A stretch of 6,766 bases of DNA from UBA1764 sp045642565. Its GTDB lineage: Bacteria; Bacillota; Clostridia; Peptostreptococcales; Anaerovoracaceae. Made by a program: the position numbers and the translations under genes. Positions 1 to 5,000 of the stretch are shown piece by piece. Position 1 is the stretch's first letter. Every line of letters starts with the position of its first letter. The notes below the pieces were generated by a model. That model saw only the letters and a program-made list of their open reading frames with translations. It was not told the DNA's origin and did not search any database. The stretch lies in the NCBI GenBank assembly GCA_045642565.1, contig JAZUJE010000009.1, positions 1-6,766 of the forward strand. Reading direction: 5' to 3'.

Positions 1-27
1 TTTTGCTTATAAACTTGCCTTTTTCCC

Positions 28-56
28 TTGCTACCCCGAGAACTATATACTATAAT
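28..56 (+). promoter_or_regulatory. Sigma-A type promoter for the three-gene operon
   Basis: A perfect -10 hexamer TATAAT lies at 51-56. A -35-like TTGCTA (four of six matches to TTGACA) lies at 28-33, giving the ideal 17-base spacing. The predicted start of transcription is about 63-65, which leaves a leader of about 80 bases before the first start codon. The -10 sits in an alternating TA stretch (about 44-62), so the exact hexamer could be shifted by a few bases (TATACT at 46-51 is a second candidate). This is the only convincing promoter seen, and it would serve all three genes. Confidence 0.7.
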
Positions 57-65
57 ATATATGGA

Positions 66-104
66 ACCAAAGGCGTGCTGAATAACTCGGCGCGCGGTTT
101 TGGT
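66..104 (+). promoter_or_regulatory. Leader stem-loop at the 5' end of the operon transcript
   Basis: Bases 66-72 (ACCAAAG) pair with 98-104 (TTTTGGT), with one G-U pair. After a single G-G mismatch (73/97), bases 74-78 (CGTGC) pair with 92-96 (GCGCG), again with one G-U pair. The loop is about 13 bases. The hairpin begins within a few bases of the predicted transcription start and ends well before the ribosome binding site at 132-137. It is followed only by ATTATTTT, a weak T-tract. Its position suggests a 5'-terminal mRNA-stabilising hairpin, though a weak attenuator is possible. No riboswitch consensus was recognised. Confidence 0.5.
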
Positions 105-131
105 ATTATTTTGCTATATAAAGATACTTAA

Positions 132-137
132 AAGGAG
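132..137 (+). promoter_or_regulatory. Strong ribosome binding site of the cohesin-SLH gene
   Basis: AAGGAG lies five bases before the ATG at 143 and fixes that start, which opens directly into a lysine-rich signal peptide. It is the strongest Shine-Dalgarno sequence of the three genes, consistent with a well-translated surface anchor at the head of the operon. Confidence 0.8.
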
Positions 138-142
138 AAAAT

Positions 143-1309
143 ATGCAAACGCACAAAAAGAAAATAGTGCTGCTTTTGGTTGCATGCTTGCTTTTAACTT
201 TGATTCCTTGTTCGGCCCTTGCCGCAGGAACAGTAATCGAAGTTAAAGCTCCGACAACCATGCCAAAAGCCGGAGATACATTTACTGTCACGGTAAACAT
301 ATCTGGCAACCCGGGATTTTGCGCAGTTCAATTTACACTTGGGTTTGATAAAGAGGGCTTATCATGTACTGGAGCGGACGTAGGAGCTTTGTTAAATCAA
401 ACATTGTCAGCCTCAAATCCAAACGCAAGTACTGGTGCAATTATAGCGGCTGCGAATGTAAGCAACATCTCATCTGATGGTATTTTGGGTACATTCACAT
501 TTAAAGCAAATAAAGATATTACAAAATTTGATTTTACCTTATCAGAAATTGTTTTATCTGATGCCAGTGGGCAGAAAGTAAGCTACGCTGTTGTCGGCGC
601 TACAGAAAAGAAAGTTACACCAGTAACTCCGACAGACCCAACGACACCGGCCGAGCCGACTACTCCAACCGAACCGACTACCCCGACAGAGCCAACGACT
701 CCGACAGGCGGTGAAGATACTCCGGGCGTTATAGTAATCGAGCCAACCGAAATAAGCTTCACAGATACAGTTGGACACTGGGCAGCAAGCTATGTCGAGC
801 GCGCTGTACAACTCGGAATATTCGGAGGCTATGGCAACGGACTTTTTAAACCAGACCAGCCGATTTCAAGAGCACAGTTTATAACTGTTCTCTACAGAAT
901 AGCAGGCTCGCCTGAAACAGAAATAAATACTCCTTTTAAAGATATAGATTCACAATCCCTTGAATTTAAAAAAGCAATTTCTTGGGGATATGCAAACAAG
1001 TATATTAACGGAACAAGTCAGACGACATTTAGTCCGGAAAAATATATAACAAGGCAAGAAGCAATGAAGATGCTCTTTGGATATTCCGGAGGGCAAAGCG
1101 GACAAGAACTTATACTTACTCAAGTATACGACAGTTCATTTACCGATAGTGCAAAGATTGCTTCGTGGGCAAAGCCGGCAATGTACTGGGGCTATTACAA
1201 CAAGATTATCAGCGGAACCACCGCAACGACACTTGGCCCGGAAGGCAATGCAACAAGAGCCCAAATAGCAAAAATCTTAGTAGACTACTTAGAAAACTAT
1301 AGCAAGTAG
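143..1309 (+). CDS. Secreted cohesin-SLH protein (cell-wall anchoring scaffoldin-like)
   Basis: Likely a surface anchor that captures a dockerin-bearing partner. Residues 1-27 are a signal peptide: QTHKKK, a hydrophobic core, and cleavage probably after ALA at 25-27. Residues about 29-153 match a cohesin: strand TVIEVKAP, then KAGDTFTVTVNISGNPGF, then FTLGFD, and near the end DGILGTFTF and SEIVLSDASGQ, which is the usual G-ILxTLTF...LSDxxG pattern. Residues about 156-195 are a TPTEPT-type linker. Three SLH domains follow at about 205-254, 264-313 and 333-386, with motifs ISRAQ, ITRQE and ATRAQ at the place of the family TRAE motif. SLH triplets are known to bind secondary cell-wall polysaccharide non-covalently. 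With a single cohesin and no enzyme, it resembles the small anchoring scaffoldins of cellulosome producers. Which dockerin it binds is inferred; the adjacent gene is the obvious candidate. It is the first gene of the operon, with its own RBS and promoter. Confidence 0.95.
   Translation: MQTHKKKIVLLLVACLLLTLIPCSALAAGTVIEVKAPTTMPKAGDTFTVTVNISGNPGFCAVQFTLGFDKEGLSCTGADVGALLNQTLSASNPNASTGAIIAAANVSNISSDGILGTFTFKANKDITKFDFTLSEIVLSDASGQKVSYAVVGATEKKVTPVTPTDPTTPAEPTTPTEPTTPTEPTTPTGGEDTPGVIVIEPTEISFTDTVGHWAASYVERAVQLGIFGGYGNGLFKPDQPISRAQFITVLYRIAGSPETEINTPFKDIDSQSLEFKKAISWGYANKYINGTSQTTFSPEKYITRQEAMKMLFGYSGGQSGQELILTQVYDSSFTDSAKIASWAKPAMYWGYYNKIISGTTATTLGPEGNATRAQIAKILVDYLENYSK
626..709 (+). repeat. 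18-base tandem repeat coding a Thr/Pro/Glu linker
   Basis: Four in-frame 18-base units (626-697) and a partial fifth unit encode TPTDPT, TPAEPT, TPTEPT, TPTEPT and TPTG. The protein repeat is nearly exact, but synonymous Thr and Pro codons vary from unit to unit (ACT, ACC, ACA, ACG; CCA, CCG). The segment is the flexible, probably extended and possibly glycosylated spacer between the cohesin and the SLH domains, as is typical for scaffoldins. Confidence 0.85.
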
Positions 1310-1324
1310 AAAGGAAAAAATACT

Positions 1325-2029
1325 ATGAAGAAAATAATTTGTTTAACACTAAGCATGTGCCTATCGCTTGCTTGTTTTACTGCAGTAGCATTTGGCGCAG
1401 ATTCGAAACTTGCAGAGGGCGGGTTTTATATGAAATCTGCAGATACAGGCGTAAAAGTAGAATTGAAAAAAACAGATTCTACTTCCGTAGAATATGGAAC
1501 AAGCCCTACAGTACAGCTTAAAAGTGGAAAGTATGCCAGAGTCTTCGAAGGGGCAGTAAAGCTTACACTTACAATAGGTACAGAAGAAAATGCAGAATAT
1601 TTAGTAATTATGTATGCCGGTGATGGCGATGTGCCAACAGTAGAAAATACAATTACATATATTAACCAGTATCATTCAGGAGACACATTTATTGTTTACC
1701 CAAGTGATATGAATGATGAAACCGAGCTTACAATCTTAATCACTAGCAACGCTGAAGATTTTGTTAAGAAAAAAGTAAAACTTGGATATATGCCAGCTGA
1801 GAAAAGATTGTGTACTTTCAATATTGGAAGCGCGACAGGTGATCGTGCAATTAATATTCTTGATGTTACTATGATTATAAGTCATATTGTCGAGACTTCT
1901 ATTATTCAAACTGGTAGTGATACTTTTAAAGCTGCAGATATTAATCAAGATCAGAGTGTTAATATACTTGATGTAACAAGGATTATAAGTTTAATAACAG
2001 AACAGACTACATTTGTTAACGTAGATTAG
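1325..2029 (+). CDS. Small secreted dockerin protein without an enzyme domain
   Basis: Probably a cohesin ligand or adaptor. Residues 1-24 are a signal peptide (MKKII, hydrophobic core, AFG cleavage site). Residues about 27-160 form one beta-rich module, with segments such as YLVIMYAGDGDVPT, TITYINQ and FIVYPSDMND. I know similar stretches next to dockerins in Clostridia but cannot assign a named family or function. Residues about 168-226 are a dockerin with two repeats. The second calcium loop is complete (D205, N207, D209, N213, D216). The first is degenerate: Ser169 and Thr171 replace the expected Asp and Asn, while D173, N177 and D180 remain. Both repeats share NILDVT-x-IIS. No catalytic or carbohydrate-binding module is seen. 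The start at 1325 follows AAAGG at 1311-1315, and the gene lies 15 bases after the cohesin-SLH gene with no terminator between, so the two are surely co-transcribed. Binding to the neighbouring cohesin is inference. Confidence 0.95.
   Translation: MKKIICLTLSMCLSLACFTAVAFGADSKLAEGGFYMKSADTGVKVELKKTDSTSVEYGTSPTVQLKSGKYARVFEGAVKLTLTIGTEENAEYLVIMYAGDGDVPTVENTITYINQYHSGDTFIVYPSDMNDETELTILITSNAEDFVKKKVKLGYMPAEKRLCTFNIGSATGDRAINILDVTMIISHIVETSIIQTGSDTFKAADINQDQSVNILDVTRIISLITEQTTFVNVD
1851..1990 (+). repeat. Duplicated dockerin segment, 32-base direct repeat with 108-base period
   Basis: Bases 1851-1882 and 1959-1990 match at 28 of 32 positions. They encode the two copies of the loop end and recognition helix, INILDVTMIIS and VNILDVTRIIS (36-residue period). 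The DNA identity is higher than the function needs, since several third positions are also conserved, which suggests a recent duplication or gene conversion within the dockerin. Confidence 0.8.
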
Positions 2030-2038
2030 ATGCAATAT

Positions 2039-2043
2039 GGAGA
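2039..2043 (+). promoter_or_regulatory. Ribosome binding site that decides the start of the giant gene
   Basis: GGAGA lies eight bases before the ATG at 2052. An in-frame ATG also exists at 2037, but it would overlap this site, has no Shine-Dalgarno sequence of its own, and would put acidic residues (MEISD) ahead of the signal peptide. The start at 2052 gives a classical MCKR-plus-hydrophobic signal sequence and is preferred. Confidence 0.75.
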
Positions 2044-2051
2044 TAAGTGAT

Positions 2052-5000
2052 ATGTGTAAACGAATTCTATCAGTGATTTTAGTGGTTGCAATGATGCTTG
2101 GATGTTGTAATCTTGCAGCCTTTGCAGATTCTTCTTATGATTTAACTGTTTTTGTTTCAAAAATTGAAAAATATGATACATCAACAGCTACCCATTCAGA
2201 AGAGATATCTGAAGCAAACGCAGGAGATGTAATAGTCGTAACATATAGTATAAAAAATGGGACGAGCACATCAATTAATGTTAAGGGCTTCCAATTTTTT
2301 GTAGCACAACCAGATGTGCTTACACAATTTATTGATTCTGAAGCTACAAGTAGTGATTTTAAAAATAAATGTTCAAAGATTTTAGCAGGTGATTATTGGA
2401 ATAGCTGTACTTTTACCGCAAGCTCAGGGGCTTGTGCAGCATATCATTCGGATACTCCTCCTTATATTACTATGAGTGCTGAGGAAACAATAGATATATT
2501 GTCGGTTGCTTATAGAATTGATCCGGAGGCAGAAGGAGAATTTAATTTAGACCTTGGTATTAATTTAGCAAAAACGAATATAATATCTGATGAAAATGAT
2601 CAGCCTATAGAATCTGTTAACTGGTCTGAAACTAAGACAATTAGTGTTACTGGCGTTGCTCCAGAAATTGACGATGCAATTCCAGTTACATTGGAAAAGA
2701 TAAATGATCAAGACCCTGTTGTTATTGATGCAGAGGGGGGGGTGACTGTAACCCTTGATGGAGAAGCCAGTGTTCAACTTCAAGCAAGCGCTAAATCTAA
2801 GAACGGAACAGTACTTACAGATTGTGTAGAATGGACCATTACTCCTCCAGAGTCTAATGTGAATGATGTTGCTCTTGATACAGGCGTGGAAATTGGAGAA
2901 AATGATGGCGTTATTGTAATAGGAAAACTCGCACCAGCTGGCGATTATACAGTTACAGCTTCGGCTATAACAGATAAGTCTACAGGTGACTCGGCAAAAA
3001 CTATATTCCACATCGAACACAACTCTGTACCAAAAACGGTATACCTTAGTGATGGTACAAATAAAATTACAACATTTAATCCGGAGGCATTTTCGCTTTT
3101 TGTAGATCCTGCAAAAGGCGCAGAATATACATTCACAGTAAAAGCTGAAGACCAATTTGGAGATGAACTTAATTGGTCTAAATATACAGGATATGAAATT
3201 AAGAACTTTGATGGTGACACGGTAGAAGAAGATGGAGCTTCGAATTTAAGGTCATCGATTGAGTTTGATGGAGAAGAAACATTTACAATAACATATCCAG
3301 AAGGCTTTGACCCTACAAATGTGCCAGCTGAGGGAGATGGAACACAGGTATGCTTTGAAGTTGACCCAGAAATGGACGCTTCTTATTGCTTCACCTTCAA
3401 ATCTACCTTCCTTACAGTAGAGTGGGATGACTATGTTGAAGCTGTCGCAAATAAAAAATATGGTACAAAAAATAGTGATCTTGTTAAGGCAAAAAGTGAT
3501 AAGGACTGGACATCAGTTGAGGCTACTGCTGGTGAAGATACTTGTACGGGAAAGATTACCGTTGATAGTCTTGATGACATTCAGATTCCAGATCCTGAAA
3601 CAGGCGAAATACCAGTTAGCCTTACTTTTGAGGTTACTGATGGAGGGTCTTTCGCAGGCACAAAGGTGAGCCATACAGTTTATGTTCCAGTAGAGCCGAA
3701 AGCGATTACGTTTAATCTTGATGCTGAAGACTATGAGTACGGAGCTACCCCAAAAATACAAGATCTTGGTGAGGAGTCTTATTATATACTTGAAAAAGAT
3801 TCGTTATGTAATGTTCTTGCTGGCCATTCAGAAGGTGAGAACCCACAGGAGATATTAGATGGACTCTGCGTTATAAAAAATGCTGATGGTAGTGATGTTG
3901 TGAAAAATGCTTACGGAAAAGAAGACGTAGGCGATTATCAAATAACAATAGATGCTGAAATAGCTGATGCTTATAAAGGAGCATATACTTTAAATGTTTC
4001 ACCAGCTACTTTCAAAATTACACAGGGTGAAATAACGTCTGAACTTGCTGGCGCTAAACAAATTTATTATGCTAATAAAAGTGCTATCACTTTAGCCTTT
4101 GAAGATTTTACTTTAGATCCAGAAGATTATAAAAATGATGAATACGCCGAACTTAGTGAAAACCTTGAATTGGTTTCAATTGCTAAAGACGGAGGAGAGA
4201 CATGGTTGCTTATTGGGGATGATGTCAAATCATTTACTCTTAAAGATGCAACTAAAGATACCGAAGCTACAGTTAATGCTACCTTTAAGTGTAAAAATGG
4301 TAACTATAATGATGTTGTAGTTCCAATTACCATCACTTTAGTCGATAAGAAAGATGTTTCAGGTGACATTGAAATCACTGGAAACTCAGAATTTACGTAT
4401 GATAGTTACATAAGCTTTGTATATAACTTTAAGAAAGATGCAACTTATAAGCCAGACGACGGCGTAGGCACATGGGAAATTACATACGAAGGAATAGATG
4501 GCACCTCATACGGCCCAAAGGCGGATGTCCCTGTTAATGTTGGAAAGTATCAGATGATATGTACATATGAAGATGATGTAGTGGCAACTGATGCCCCATA
4601 TGGTCATATTGGAACACAAACTTTTAACTTTGAAATAAAGAAAAGAGATGTAGAATTTCATTGGTCTTATAAGGTCGATGGTGATAGCATGTGGTACGTA
4701 TATGCAATGAATGTACCAGATCCGGCGAAATTGGTTTATTGTGGAAAACAGTATACCGTTAAACCTGCACTAGATGCGACGTTTGCAACAAAATATAAAT
4801 GGGTAGAACTTCCTGATCTTACTTCAGGATATAGTGCAACCGATGCCGGTGAATATACTACATCCGAAGTAGGCAATCTTACTGGTTCCCAAGCTGGAAA
4901 CTTTAAATATGCTGATGGGGCTTTGAAAGCTCTTACATGGAAGATTTGGAAGGCTGATTTAATGGTAACCGATATAAAAGATTATGTACAGCTTAATGAA

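Noticed and set aside
66..112. Rho-independent terminator of an upstream gene
   Set aside because: The stem-loop lies downstream of the operon promoter and has only a weak, interrupted T-tract, so it is better read as a leader structure.
554..811. Minus-strand open frame opposite the linker of the cohesin-SLH gene
   Set aside because: It arises from the complement of the Thr/Pro repeat, giving a Cys/Arg/Trp/Ser-rich product with no recognisable domain.
1310..1324. Separate promoter or terminator between the first and second genes
   Set aside because: Only 15 bases separate the genes and they hold just the ribosome binding site. The same is true of the 22-base gap at 2030-2051.
2052..2128. 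Lipoprotein signal (MLGC at residues 15-18) on the giant protein
   Set aside because: The -3 residue is Met and the -2 residue is Leu, a poor lipobox, while a good AFA signal peptidase I site follows at residues 23-25. Kept only as a weak alternative.
2565..3220. Long open frames on the minus strand opposite the giant gene
   Set aside because: They are antisense shadows. Their translations are rich in Cys, Phe, Tyr and Arg with no family resemblance, no ribosome binding site was seen, and the + strand frame there is a clear domain-bearing protein.
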